Source of the DNA: JACXTP01 sp963827905
GTDB taxonomy: Archaea; Thermoplasmatota; Thermoplasmata; Methanomassiliicoccales; UBA472
Length of the DNA stretch: 64,000 bases
Assembly: GCA_963827905.1 (NCBI GenBank)
Contig: CAWHCB010000002.1
Location: 1-64,000 of the forward strand
Direction of reading: 5' to 3'
The position numbers and the translations under genes are program-made. The notes below the pieces were generated by a model. The model had not been told where the DNA came from and did not search any database. It saw nothing but the letters and a program-made list of their open reading frames with translations. Shown here piece by piece: positions 17,737-26,084 of the stretch (position 1 is the first letter of the stretch; each line of letters opens with the position of its first letter).

Positions 17737-17997
17737 TCACCTAATCTTCTTGATACGGTCCTCTGGTCGGTGCTGGATCTCCGACCCGAACACCCTGAAC
17801 CTTTTGCTCTCGAATGTGAACTCGAACTCGTTGCCGCGTTTGGGGACCATGCGCTCTCGAGCACCGTCTGAGATGGTCATGGTGTTCTTGGTCTCGTCCA
17901 TCACGATGCCGTGCATGAAGTAACCTGGGTGGCCTGATGCCACGACCTCAACCTCCAGACCGATGAACTCTTGCCTCATGAAATCCCTCTTGTCCAT
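17737..17997 (-). CDS. rnp1: Ribonuclease P protein component 1 (Rpp29/Pop4)
   Basis: An 86-residue Sm-like/OB-fold subunit of RNase P, which matures the 5' ends of tRNAs. Recognisable by EFIGLEVEVVASGHPGYFMH-type N-terminus and the MVPKRGNEFEFTF strand. Its location between eIF1/SUI1 and S17 in the ribosomal operon is conserved in euryarchaea. A second RNase P subunit, Pop5, is at 41.4-41.8 kb. Confidence 0.93.
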   Translation of the reverse strand: MDKRDFMRQEFIGLEVEVVASGHPGYFMHGIVMDETKNTMTISDGARERMVPKRGNEFEFTFESKRFRVFGSEIQHRPEDRIKKIR

Positions 17998-18004
17998 AGA
18001 TGGA

Positions 18005-18304
18005 TCATCTGACCTCAGTCTTGAAGCCCATCTCTTCCAGGAATTCCTTGACCTTCTTCTTGTGGTCTCCCTGGAGCTCGATCTTGCCTTCTTTGGCCGT
18101 CCCGCCGGCGGCGCACTTGTTCTTCAGCTTCTTCGCCAGGTCGTCCATGTCGATGTCGTTGTCGTCGATTCCCTCGACGACGGTGACGATCTTGCCGTAG
18201 CGGCGGCTGTCCGTGTAAATCCGGACCGATGTGTGCTCACGTGCGATCTCCTCGCACATGCACAGCTCTTTGGGTAGTCCACATACGGAGCATATCTCGG
18301 CCAT
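18005..18304 (-). CDS. Translation initiation factor eIF1/SUI1 family
   Basis: A 99-residue SUI1-domain protein that helps start-codon selection on the small subunit. The N-terminus carries a C-x2-C...C-x1-C cluster (CSVCGLPKELCMC). The SUI1 core includes GKIVTVVEGIDDNDIDMDD and CAAGGTAKEGKIELQGDHKK. It overlaps the rpmC stop by one base, in the conserved operon position. Confidence 0.95.
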   Translation of the reverse strand: MAEICSVCGLPKELCMCEEIAREHTSVRIYTDSRRYGKIVTVVEGIDDNDIDMDDLAKKLKNKCAAGGTAKEGKIELQGDHKKKVKEFLEEMGFKTEVR

Positions 18305-18504
18305 TACTTACCTTCCTCCTTCTGGATGGTGAGGATCCTGGCGATGTTGGTCCTTATCGCGCGGATCTTGCCTGGGCTGGCGGGGGCACCGCCCATCGCC
18401 GCTGCTCCCTTCTCGTGCATGAGCTCATCCTGCAGCTCCTTCAGCTTGGAGGAGCGCTCCTCCGGGCTAAACGCCCGGATCTCGGATGTCCTTATCAGCG
18501 CCAT
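18304..18504 (-). CDS. rpmC: Ribosomal protein L29 (uL29)
   Basis: A 66-residue two-helix protein at the exit-tunnel rim. It starts MALIRTSEIRAFSPEERSSK and ends with the conserved IRAIRTNIARILTIQKEEGK. It overlaps its neighbours on both sides by one base. Confidence 0.95.
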   Translation of the reverse strand: MALIRTSEIRAFSPEERSSKLKELQDELMHEKGAAAMGGAPASPGKIRAIRTNIARILTIQKEEGK

Positions 18505-19233
18505 CAGCTGGACACCTCCTTCTCGTCATCCACGTCGGATTCCGTTCGGGATTGGTCCAAAGGCACGGTGGCGTCGATCAAGGTGTCCTTCGGTGTCAAC
18601 TGCTCCACCATGTCCGGCAGGGCGGTCTTGGCCTGTTCCAGGTTCAGGACGTCGATCTCGGCGGGCAACCTTGCGTCCGGGTCCATGATCTCGACCTTGA
18701 CGCCGATGACGCCAGGCTTGAGCTTGGCGACGGCGAACCCGGTCTTGACGAACTGCAGGCGGGTCTCACCGCAGTACTTGATGTAGCCCTCTTTGAACTT
18801 CTCGGTGCGGTGCCTCTCCCCGGTCAGCTTGCCGGATATGATGATGAGGCAGCCTCTGGCACCGGACGTCCATGATGCGGCGGACGGTGCTGTGCCCGGC
18901 CCGGCGGAAGTGCCAGCCGCGCTCCAGCGCGAAGGCGAGCTTCTCGGCCATGATCTGGGCGTTCAGGTTGGGGTCGTCCACCTCTTGCACCTCGATCTGG
19001 GGGTTGTCGTACTTGAACCGCCTCTCGATCTCGGTGGTGAGCATCTTGATGGCCGAGCCTTTCCGCCCGATGACGATGCCCGGCCTCTCCGTGGTGAGCG
19101 TGACGCGCGTACCCATCGGGGTGCGCTGCACGTCCACTCCTCCGAAGCCAGCGCGGTCGACGGTGTGCATAAGGTACTCTTTGAGGAGCACCCTCCGGAT
19201 GTTCTCAGCGATGAACTTTCTCTCGCTTGCCAT
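18504..19233 (-). CDS. rpsC: Ribosomal protein S3 (uS3), frameshifted
   Basis: A KH-domain protein of the small subunit. It starts MASERKFIAENIRRVLLKEY and has the KH GxxG in IVIGRKGSAIKMLTTEI. The frame is lost near 18863, where CC should probably be C. The corrected reading gives ARGCLIIISGKLTGERHRTE, then LKPGVIGVKVEIMDPDARLP and an acidic tail ending DDEKEVSS. The corrected protein is about 242 residues. As written the ORF would end in unrelated sequence at 18766. Confidence 0.94.
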
Positions 19234-19681
19234 TTAGCTCATCTCCTCCAAGATTACCTCAATGTTCACGGTCTGCTGATTCCAGGGGGTGCTGCGGCCG
19301 TGCGCCCTGGGCATATAGCCAGCGATGGTCCGGCCTAGGTGGGCGGCGACGACCTTGACGCGCATGTTGTCCGCGTCCAAGCCTTTGTACTCGGCGTTGG
19401 ACTTAGCGCTCTCGATCACCTTGTGTATGGCCTTGGCGGCCTTCACCGGGTATCGCCCCGGGCCCACTCCCTGCTTGTGCGCCACGCCCGATGTTGTAGC
19501 GGCGGATGGGGACCGGGCGGGTAAGCTCGACCACCTCCTCCAGCATCTTCAGGGCGTCGTTGACGGGCTTACCCTTCAACATGCGACAGATCTCACGGGA
19601 GAACTTGGGGGAGATCTGCATCTCCTTCCCTATCGCCCTAGAGGTCGTGTCCGCGTCAGCTTCCATTGTGTATCCAACCAT
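19234..19681 (-). CDS. rplV: Ribosomal protein L22 (uL22), frameshifted
   Basis: Exit-tunnel protein. It starts MVGYTMEADADTTSRAIGKE at 19681, behind a GAGGTG ribosome-binding site. The frame is lost near 19488, where a CCC (GGG on the coding strand) should be CC. The correct reading RRYNIGVAHKQGVGPGRYPV then continues to PRAHGRSTPWNQQTVNIEVI. The corrected length is about 148 residues, normal for archaea. Confidence 0.94.
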
Positions 19682-19692
19682 TGCAACACACC

Positions 19693-20154
19693 TCACTTGA
19701 GCGGCAGGAACTTGGACGAACGTGTGGCACCGACACCTGGACCGGAGTGCTTGACGGATTTCCTGGTCATGCTGAACTCGCCCAGATAGTGCCCGATCAT
19801 CTCAGGCCTGATCTCGATCTCCTTGAACTCCTTGCCGTTGTATACCGCGACCTTCCTTCCGACGAACTCCGGGATGATGGGTATGTCCCTGCGGTGCGTG
19901 CGCACCACGTCATGTTCCCCGGACTTGATCTTGTCGAAGGCGGTCTTCTGTTCCTCATTGAACCCGCGAACGAATGTCCTCCTGATGCGGCTGGGCATCA
20001 GCTCCAGGACCTCCTCGAAGGGCATCTCCTGCAACTGCTCCATGGTGAAACCGCGGTAGGTGAACTCCTTCTTCCTGCGGCCAGTGATCAGCGTCTTCTT
20101 CTTGCGCTGCTTCCTGCGGGAGGACTTCGTTCCGGTGAGCTTATCTTCAGCCAT
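19693..20154 (-). CDS. rpsS: Ribosomal protein S19 (uS19)
   Basis: A 153-residue small-subunit head protein. The conserved PEMIGHYLGEFSMTRKSVKH and GPGVGATRSSKFLPLK blocks at the C-terminus are unmistakable. A basic N-terminal extension (SSRRKQRKKKTLITGRRKKE) is slightly longer than in many archaea. Confidence 0.96.
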   Translation of the reverse strand: MAEDKLTGTKSSRRKQRKKKTLITGRRKKEFTYRGFTMEQLQEMPFEEVLELMPSRIRRTFVRGFNEEQKTAFDKIKSGEHDVVRTHRRDIPIIPEFVGRKVAVYNGKEFKEIEIRPEMIGHYLGEFSMTRKSVKHSGPGVGATRSSKFLPLK

Positions 20155-20160
20155 TTATGG

Positions 20161-20865
20161 TCACCTCTTCCCTTTCTTTTTCTTCTGTGGTGAGAGCCTA
20201 CCTACCTTACGTCCTGGTGGGGCGTTCCTCGACACAGTGCTGGGTTTGCCGACGTGCGGGTGACCGCCACCTCCGTGGGGGTGGTCCACCGGGTTCATGG
20301 CGATACCCTTGACCTTGAAATACGCCTTGCTCCTGCTTCGGTAGGCATGGAACTTGTTACCCGACTTACCGAAGGGCTTCTCCCCGTGGCCTCCGCCAGC
20401 AACGATGCCAACGGTGGCGCGGCAGCGCGAGTCAAAGTTCTTGAAATCTCCAGAGGGCATGAGCATGACCACACGCTCGCCCTTGGTCACGATCGTGGCC
20501 GAGCTACCGGCCGCCTTCACGTACTTGCCGCCGTCGCCGGGGCGCCCCTCAATGTTGAATACGAGGGTACCCTCAGGGATGTTGGCCAGAGGCATGACGT
20601 TACCGGCCGCTATTGAGCCAGTCCCATCGACGGAGACATCCTGGCCCACCATCACTCCCTCGGCCGCCAACATGATGTTGTTCTCGCCGGCGAAGTTGAC
20701 CTTGACCACCGGGCATAGGCGCCCGGGGGCGTGCATTATGTCCACGATCTTCCCGTCCTTCATGGAAGGAAGCGGGAGGCGAATGTCGCCCACGTGCCTG
20801 TGGCTCGGGGAACGGTAGGTCATACCGCCGTGCCCGCGCCTCTGCTGTCTAAGGTTCTTTCCCAT
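20161..20865 (-). CDS. rplB: Ribosomal protein L2 (uL2)
   Basis: A 234-residue peptidyl-transferase-centre protein. It begins MGKNLRQQRRGHGGMTYRSP and has the conserved GIAMNPVDHPHGGGGHPHVG loop near the C-terminus, including the functionally important His. Gene order S19-L2-L23 is the standard one. Confidence 0.97.
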   Translation of the reverse strand: MGKNLRQQRRGHGGMTYRSPSHRHVGDIRLPLPSMKDGKIVDIMHAPGRLCPVVKVNFAGENNIMLAAEGVMVGQDVSVDGTGSIAAGNVMPLANIPEGTLVFNIEGRPGDGGKYVKAAGSSATIVTKGERVVMLMPSGDFKNFDSRCRATVGIVAGGGHGEKPFGKSGNKFHAYRSRSKAYFKVKGIAMNPVDHPHGGGGHPHVGKPSTVSRNAPPGRKVGRLSPQKKKKGKR

Positions 20866-20875
20866 GTCACTCCCC

Positions 20876-21154
20876 TCAGAACACTCCGATCCTCATGCCG
20901 ATGTCCTCGGCAGAGTAGCCTTCAGCCAACTTCACGATGGCGTGCTTGCCGTCCCGGGCGGTCTTGGTCCAAACCTTCTCGACCTTGCATTGGAACTGCT
21001 CCTCGAAGGCGGCCTTGATATCCGCCTTGGTGGCGGTGCGCATCACGATGAACTCGAGCTTGTTCCCGTCCTTGTAGTCCAAGGCCGGGGAGCCGGTCAT
21101 CTGGTTCATGGTCTTCTCAGTGACGAACGGGTGCAACAGGACCTTCTTTGGCAT
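20876..21154 (-). CDS. rplW: Ribosomal protein L23 (uL23)
   Basis: A 92-residue exit-tunnel protein that docks SRP and chaperones. It begins MPKKVLLHPFVTEKTMNQMT. The ATG at 21154 overlaps the stop of rplD as TGATG; an upstream in-frame start at 21163 would add three residues but is less well supported. Confidence 0.96.
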   Translation of the reverse strand: MPKKVLLHPFVTEKTMNQMTGSPALDYKDGNKLEFIVMRTATKADIKAAFEEQFQCKVEKVWTKTARDGKHAIVKLAEGYSAEDIGMRIGVF

Positions 21155-21933
21155 CAGCACCACTCTCCTACCTTCTTGATGGCGGACTCGGAGAACACGG
21201 TCAGGCGTCCAGGCATTCCGCCCGGGGCCAGGTTGCCCGCGTTCAGCTTGTCTGCGTAAGCGATCTCCACTCCGGGGAGGTTCTTGGCCCCGGTGAACAG
21301 GTCGGCCTTCTCGTTGGAGACGACTATGAGCAGGGAGCGGGGCGACTTGTACCGCCTGGACCGCATCTTTCCGCGGCCAGCCCGTACGTGCTTGCCCTCC
21401 TTGCTGCGAACGATGTCCTGCTCCAGCCCGATGCTGCGCAGGGTCTCCATGACGTCAGAGGTGCTCTTCAGTCCCTCCACGTCGTCCTCGATGACGACCG
21501 GGAGGGTGACCTTCTCGTCGAACTTGTGCCCCCTCTTCTTGACCGTCTCCACATCGGAGGCGGCGGCCAAAGCGGAGGAGCGGGCCAATGCCCTCTCCTT
21601 GCGGTTGACCTTCTTGGACCAGTCCTTCTCCGCCTTGGGCGGGAAGGCCCGGCGTCCGCCCACGTTGTTGGGGGACTCCGCGGCCTTCGCTCCCTGGGTG
21701 AGGCGCTGCACACGGGCGACACCCCGTCCCTTGCCCCAGGTGGACACCGCGTGCCTGATACCGGCCCCGGGCTTGGAACCGTAGGGCTGGCGGCGGTTGG
21801 CCTCCTCTGCCACCACGGCCTTCCGGATGACGTCCGGACGGAACTCGGTGGCGAACACCTCGGGCAGGTCCATGGTCTTGACCACGTCGCCCTTTACGGA
21901 ATAAACGTTGATGTTACCTTTCTTCACAGCCAT
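21154..21933 (-). CDS. rplD: Ribosomal protein L4 (uL4)
   Basis: A 259-residue archaeal L4. It begins MAVKKGNINVYSVKGDVVKT. The long loop reaching the tunnel contains GSKPGAGIRHAVSTWGKGRG. Its reverse complement contains long spurious open frames because of high GC content; these are not genes. Confidence 0.97.
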   Translation of the reverse strand: MAVKKGNINVYSVKGDVVKTMDLPEVFATEFRPDVIRKAVVAEEANRRQPYGSKPGAGIRHAVSTWGKGRGVARVQRLTQGAKAAESPNNVGGRRAFPPKAEKDWSKKVNRKERALARSSALAAASDVETVKKRGHKFDEKVTLPVVIEDDVEGLKSTSDVMETLRSIGLEQDIVRSKEGKHVRAGRGKMRSRRYKSPRSLLIVVSNEKADLFTGAKNLPGVEIAYADKLNAGNLAPGGMPGRLTVFSESAIKKVGEWC

Positions 21934-21936
21934 TGC

Positions 21937-22938
21937 TTACGCCCCCTGCTTGGATTCCACGGAGACGTACGTCATGCTCGGCGCCTCCTTCAGGTCCATG
22001 CCCTGTTTGCGCACCGGGTCCCTCAGCCGGACCAGTCTCTTGGTCGGGCCGGGCACGGAGCCGTGCAACAGAACGTATGGGTTGTTGACCAGTCCATACA
22101 GGACGAAGCCGCCCTTGGGGTTGATCTCCTCGCCCTTCTCACCGATCTTGAGTATGCGCTTGTTGACCTCGGTCCTCTGGTGGTAGCCCATCTGACCGGA
22201 CTGGGGCACGGTCTCACGGACGTAACCGGGCCTCTTCGGGGCCAGGGTACCGACCATGCGGCGGTGCTTGCTGTTCTTGTGGTGCAGAAGCTTCAGGCCC
22301 CAGCGTTTGACGGCGCCCTGGAAGCCCTTTCCGTTGGTGACAGCGGACACATCGATCAACGCGCCCTCCTTGGCGAAGTCGGCGATGCCGATGTCCTTGC
22401 CCAGGATGCCCTTCGCATACTCCATGCGGGCGTCCATGGTGCCGCCCCCGATGCGGAGCTCCATGAGCTCGGGGACCTTCTTCGGGACGCCCTTCACCAT
22501 CTTGGGCTGGGTGTAGGCGAGGATGCGGATGTCCTCCACATCGACCTCCTTCACTTTCTCCCAGGCCTTGCCCTGGTCGTAGTTCTTGGGTATGGGCAGG
22601 CGGCGGGACAGCGTCTCGTCGATGCTAGCGGCCCAGACCTCTCCAGCGGTCCTCAGGCCGTAGCGGGTGTTCTCGTACAGTCGCACCGCGGCCACCTTCA
22701 TCGGCGGGACCTCCAGCACCGTGACCGGGATCCTGATCTCCTGGCCGGCGGTGGTGCTGGTCTTGCGGTAATCGACCATCATTGCGTGCGTCATGCCGGC
22801 CTTGTAGCCGGCAAATCCCTGGACCTTCGGGCCTTCGCTGATCTCGGGCCAGTGGTCCATTTTAGGTGTCTGTCTCGAAGCTCTCTTTCTTGGCGAAAAC
22901 GCCATGGAGCCCTGTCGCGGACGTCTTTTGTTCGGCAT
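21937..22938 (-). CDS. rplC: Ribosomal protein L3 (uL3), first gene of the operon
   Basis: A 333-residue archaeal L3. It begins MPNKRRPRQGSMAFSPRKRA, with the conserved VTNGKGFQGAVKRWGLKLLH and RRMVGTLAPKRPGYVRETVP blocks. It heads the S10-spc-type operon that runs without large gaps to cbf5 at 7238. The ribosome-binding site GAGGGAGAC sits just before the ATG and next to potential alternative hairpins (see the leader entry). Confidence 0.97.
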   Translation of the reverse strand: MPNKRRPRQGSMAFSPRKRASRQTPKMDHWPEISEGPKVQGFAGYKAGMTHAMMVDYRKTSTTAGQEIRIPVTVLEVPPMKVAAVRLYENTRYGLRTAGEVWAASIDETLSRRLPIPKNYDQGKAWEKVKEVDVEDIRILAYTQPKMVKGVPKKVPELMELRIGGGTMDARMEYAKGILGKDIGIADFAKEGALIDVSAVTNGKGFQGAVKRWGLKLLHHKNSKHRRMVGTLAPKRPGYVRETVPQSGQMGYHQRTEVNKRILKIGEKGEEINPKGGFVLYGLVNNPYVLLHGSVPGPTKRLVRLRDPVRKQGMDLKEAPSMTYVSVESKQGA

Positions 22939-23160
22939 ATGTCTCCCTCTCTGCTTGCCGAGAGAGCAAACTCTCTGTTCTTGCTAACGCCCATTCTCAC
23001 GAGTGTTGAGATCCGCACCTTCGACCGTGACTCTGATGTCGCCCCCCAGAACTTAATCGGTTGGCGGTTAAGGGTTGCTCGCGCATTGCCCAAGGAGTCT
23101 GGTCGAACGTCCTTATCGCGTTGAGCAACCTCGCATAAGGGTACTTATATTTATACTGTG
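22939..23160 (-). promoter_or_regulatory. Promoter and structured leader of the ribosomal protein operon
   Basis: On the minus strand a TATA box GTATAAATATAAG lies at 23144-23156, predicting a start near 23118 and a leader of about 180 nucleotides. In the leader, a CTCTCT block (minus-strand reading of 22961-22966) can pair with AGAGAG upstream (22971-22976, 4-base loop). It can alternatively pair with AGAGAG downstream (22947-22952, 8-base loop), which abuts the ribosome-binding site of rpl3. An 8-bp inverted repeat GGTTGCTC/GAGCAACC (23073-23080 and 23123-23130) lies around the predicted start site. Confidence 0.55.
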
Positions 23161-23169
23161 TGGTGGGGG

Positions 23170-23220
23170 TATATAAATAAAAACAAGCCGAGGGAAGCCT
23201 CGGCAGGCCAAATCTGGCCT
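23170..23220 (-). terminator. Tandem hairpins followed by T-rich tract
   Basis: On the minus strand, downstream of the gene ending at 23224, a hairpin AGGCCA-GATT-TGGCCT (23205-23220) is followed by GCCGAGG-CTTC-CCTCGGC (23187-23204) and then TTGTTTTTATTTATAT (to about 23170). It separates the 23.2 kb gene from the ribosomal promoter and is a good intrinsic terminator candidate. Confidence 0.7.
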
Positions 23221-23223
23221 CTA

Positions 23224-23550
23224 TCAGTCCTTCCCTTCCTTCGCCTTCTTCTGCGCCCGCTTGCCCCTTTCCTTGGCGTTGAACCCGGTGGCGGCCTCAA
23301 GGAACTGATTGTAGCGCTTGATGGTCTCGGTGGCCACTTCCTCGCTGACATCCTTCTTCATCTTGGTGCACACGGACAATGAGGTCTTGCTGATGACCTT
23401 GGTCTCCATTCGATCCAGCGCTCCGAAGGAGGCGACCACCAGGTCCCCTTCCATCGTGGCGTTCCCAATGGTCTCCGCCACGATCTTCCTCAGTCCATCG
23501 CCTTCCACGTCCGCGTACTTCCCCTTCTTGATATCGTAGTCCATAGCCAT
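23224..23550 (-). CDS. Small conserved protein, possibly DUF5611 family
   Basis: A 108-residue soluble protein starting MAMDYDIKKGKYADVEGDGL (an ATG two codons in is also possible). An alpha/beta core with ETIGNATMEGDLVVASFGAL is followed by a Lys-rich C-terminal helix (KERGKRAQKKAKEGKD). I associate it with a Thermoplasmata family of unknown function (DUF5611), from memory and without certainty. It lies 9 bases after the RaSEA gene and is probably co-transcribed with it. The basic tail could contact nucleic acid; that is inference only. Confidence 0.55.
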   Translation of the reverse strand: MAMDYDIKKGKYADVEGDGLRKIVAETIGNATMEGDLVVASFGALDRMETKVISKTSLSVCTKMKKDVSEEVATETIKRYNQFLEAATGFNAKERGKRAQKKAKEGKD

Positions 23551-23559
23551 CCCTCCATG

Positions 23560-24555
23560 TCAACGTTCCTGATCGCTCCCTAGATGTCGGTCCAGGTCCA
23601 CCGCCGTTCGCATCCGGTCCTGGTAGAGCAGCAGCCCCTCCCATTCATGGCGACACCCACATTCCAGCTCGTCCAGTTCCCGGACGTCCTGGGTGTAGGA
23701 GAAACGCTCGACCGCATCAAGTATCTTTCTGTCGCACTTGCCGCAATTGTGCACCCCTCGGGGCGTGCCTCCGCCACTGGGGGTGGACAATATCCTTGGT
23801 CCGCCCTTGCCCGCGGTGGAGCGCAAAACCTCGACCAAGGACCACAACCAAGGGGGGCGGTAATCGCCGCGGCGCCACAGGGCCTCGACCAAGGTGTGGG
23901 ATTGCACATTGAGCGGGTTGATGGAGATCGTTTCCGAGGTCCTCCGCGCCACCTCGATCGAGGCGGCCGTGTCCCTGATGGCCTGGGCCTCGGTCAGGTA
24001 GGGCGGCTTGAGCAATAGGTAGGTGCGCAACGGGACGGAGCCTGAATCGAGCACCTCCGCCGCCCTCTGGTAATCCTTCAGATGGAAGCCCTTGCGCACA
24101 GACCGGTCCAGCACATCGTCGTTGGCGCTCTCCAGACCCAACGCGATCGCCGACCTCCCCTTCGGCAGGGCATCGATGTTCGCCTCGGTGACGAACTCCG
24201 GTCGGGACTCGATGAGGAAACGCCTCACCTTCGGGAAGGAATCGAACAGTTCCCTCTTCATCGTCGCAGGGACCTCATTCTCGTCAAGGAAGCTACCCGA
24301 GGTGTAGACCTTGAGCATCGGCTCCCCATCGTATCGATCGAGCAGCTTGGCCAACTGGGCCTTGAGGTCATCCTCGGAGACATCGGTGCTCTCCACGTTG
24401 TAACCGCACATGGAGCAACCGCCGCTCTTGGACCACCAACAGCCCTTGGTGCGGAGGATGGCCACCATGGCCTTGACCCGCTCCCCGCCGATCATGTCCT
24501 CCTCCTTCCAGATCGCCACTGGCGACGTGCGGTCGATAGTCCTGGTGTTCCTCAT
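23560..24555 (-). CDS. Archaeosine biosynthesis radical SAM protein RaSEA
   Basis: RaSEA converts the lysine-preQ0 adduct made by ArcS on G15 of tRNA into archaeosine. The 331-residue protein has the Elp3-like radical SAM cysteine pattern GCWWSKSGGCSMCGYN near residue 40, then AIALGLESANDDVLDRSVRKG and the ISINPLNVQSHTLVEALWRRG block. A C-terminal zinc-type cluster (HNCGKCDRKI...ECGC) is also present. All fit the RaSEA/TIGR01210 family. A TATA element on the minus strand lies at about 24589-24598, 35 bases before the ATG. Confidence 0.85.
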   Translation of the reverse strand: MRNTRTIDRTSPVAIWKEEDMIGGERVKAMVAILRTKGCWWSKSGGCSMCGYNVESTDVSEDDLKAQLAKLLDRYDGEPMLKVYTSGSFLDENEVPATMKRELFDSFPKVRRFLIESRPEFVTEANIDALPKGRSAIALGLESANDDVLDRSVRKGFHLKDYQRAAEVLDSGSVPLRTYLLLKPPYLTEAQAIRDTAASIEVARRTSETISINPLNVQSHTLVEALWRRGDYRPPWLWSLVEVLRSTAGKGGPRILSTPSGGGTPRGVHNCGKCDRKILDAVERFSYTQDVRELDELECGCRHEWEGLLLYQDRMRTAVDLDRHLGSDQER

Positions 24556-24675
24556 GTCACATCAACTTGATGATGCGGTCATTGCCCCCTCCGATATAAA
24601 CCATATTGTGGCGCGGCATCGCAACGTGGAACAATTTATATCAGGGGTCAAGAATCAACTGGAGAGGTCTTTGAG
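24556..24675. promoter_or_regulatory. Divergent promoter region, RaSEA and flavoprotein genes
   Basis: The minus-strand GTTTATATCGG (about 24588-24598) and the plus-strand ATTTATATCAGG (24635-24646) are near-identical TATA elements facing outwards. GGAGAGG at about 24660-24666 precedes the ATG at 24676 and is the likely ribosome-binding site of the flavoprotein. Confidence 0.55.
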
Positions 24676-26025
24676 ATGGCCAAGCGCATTGCAGTGATAG
24701 GCTCGGGAGCGGCCGGGATGACCGCCGCCTCCTCCGCTCGGGAGAAGGACCCAGAGGCAGAGATCACGGTCTTCACCGAGGACGAGCACGTCGCCTACTC
24801 GCCGTGCGCCATACCATTTGTCATCGAAGGGCGGATCAAGGACTTCCGTTCCATAGTCATGCACACCCCGGAATGGTATCGAAAAGAACGGAGGATCGAG
24901 GTCCATGTGAGGACCAAGGTCATCCGCGTGGACCTCGAGGCCAAGCTCCTGACGTTGCATGATGGGGCCATCATCGGCTTCGACTCTCTGATCCTGGCGC
25001 CAGGGGGCACGGTCTTCGTCCCGCCGGTGGAAGGGGTCAAGCTGCCCGGCGTATATCCGGTGCGTTGGCTCAAGGACGGGGAGAAGATTCTATCGGCATT
25101 GGACGAGGTCCAGTCCGTAGTGGTGGCCGGGGCAGGCGTCATCGGATTGGAGATGGCCGTCGCGTTGCGCCACCGGGGCAAGGAGGTCACGGTGGTGGAG
25201 ATGTTCGACCAGGCCATACCCCGTCTCTTCGATGAGGACATGGCGCGGTTGGTCCAGGCGCACTGTGAAAGCCTGGGCATCAAGTTCATGATGGGCTCGC
25301 CTTTGGGGGCCATCCTCGGCAATGGCATGGTGGAAGGGATCAAGGTCGCCTCTAAGGAGGTGCCCTGTCAGATGGTCATATTGGCCACCGGCGTACGGCC
25401 CAATCTGGAGCTTGCCAACCAGATCGGTCTGGACATAGGTCCGTTGGGGGCGGTCCGGGTATCCGCCTCCATGCAGCCCTATCGCAAGGGCAGATTGGTC
25501 AAAGACCTGTATCTCGCGGGGGACGTGGTTTCGTGCGAGAGCGCCATCCTTCCCGGTCCGACCATGAGCCAGCTCGGTTCCTCGGCGGTCCGCCAAGGGC
25601 GGGTGGCAGGCATCAACGCCGCAGGCGGATATGCCCAATACCCAGGGGTGGCCAGTCCGTTTGTCAGCGTCATAGGTGAGGTCCAGGTGGGGGGCGTGGG
25701 CATGTCCCGCGGCCTGGCCGACTACTATGGCGTCAAGGTCGTGGAGGGCAAGGCCCATGGCATGACCCGGGCCCGTTACTATCCCGGCGGCAAGCCACTG
25801 ACCGTTAAGGTGCTGGCGGACGCCTCCACCCATAAACTGATCGGGGCGCAGATCGTGGGGGGAGAGGAGGTCACCGGCAGGATCAATTGGATCGGCGCGG
25901 CCATAGTCAAAGGGGTGACCGCAGAGGAATTCCAGGCGGGGTTCGAGAACGCCTATTGTCCCCCCGTCTCCATGGTCAGGGACGTGGTCAACGAGGCGGT
26001 GGACGACCTGGTCGCCAATCTATGA
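24676..26025 (+). CDS. FAD-dependent NAD(P)H oxidase / CoA-disulfide reductase-like protein
   Basis: A 449-residue class of pyridine nucleotide-disulfide oxidoreductase. The N-terminal FAD-binding GSGAAGMTAASSAR starts at about residue 8. A single active-site-type Cys is in YSPCAIPFVIEG (about residue 39), the position used by CoA-disulfide reductases and NADH oxidases. The NAD(P)H-binding AGAGVIGLEMAVALRHRGKE is at about 153, and the second FAD motif is in LYLAGDVVS. A dimerisation domain follows. It may act in thiol redox balance or in peroxide/oxygen defence; the substrate cannot be read from sequence. Confidence 0.85.
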   Translation: MAKRIAVIGSGAAGMTAASSAREKDPEAEITVFTEDEHVAYSPCAIPFVIEGRIKDFRSIVMHTPEWYRKERRIEVHVRTKVIRVDLEAKLLTLHDGAIIGFDSLILAPGGTVFVPPVEGVKLPGVYPVRWLKDGEKILSALDEVQSVVVAGAGVIGLEMAVALRHRGKEVTVVEMFDQAIPRLFDEDMARLVQAHCESLGIKFMMGSPLGAILGNGMVEGIKVASKEVPCQMVILATGVRPNLELANQIGLDIGPLGAVRVSASMQPYRKGRLVKDLYLAGDVVSCESAILPGPTMSQLGSSAVRQGRVAGINAAGGYAQYPGVASPFVSVIGEVQVGGVGMSRGLADYYGVKVVEGKAHGMTRARYYPGGKPLTVKVLADASTHKLIGAQIVGGEEVTGRINWIGAAIVKGVTAEEFQAGFENAYCPPVSMVRDVVNEAVDDLVANL

Positions 26026-26084
26026 TGGGATCATGCCCACCTGCCTTTGAAGCATTAAAGTAGTGAACGAACGTTCCTGAGGGC

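Noticed and set aside
21148..23124. A 658-residue open frame on the plus strand opposite rpl23, rpl4 and rpl3
   Set aside because: It is antisense to three certain ribosomal protein genes, His/Leu/Gly-rich in the way GC-rich antisense frames are, and has no ribosome-binding site or family motif.
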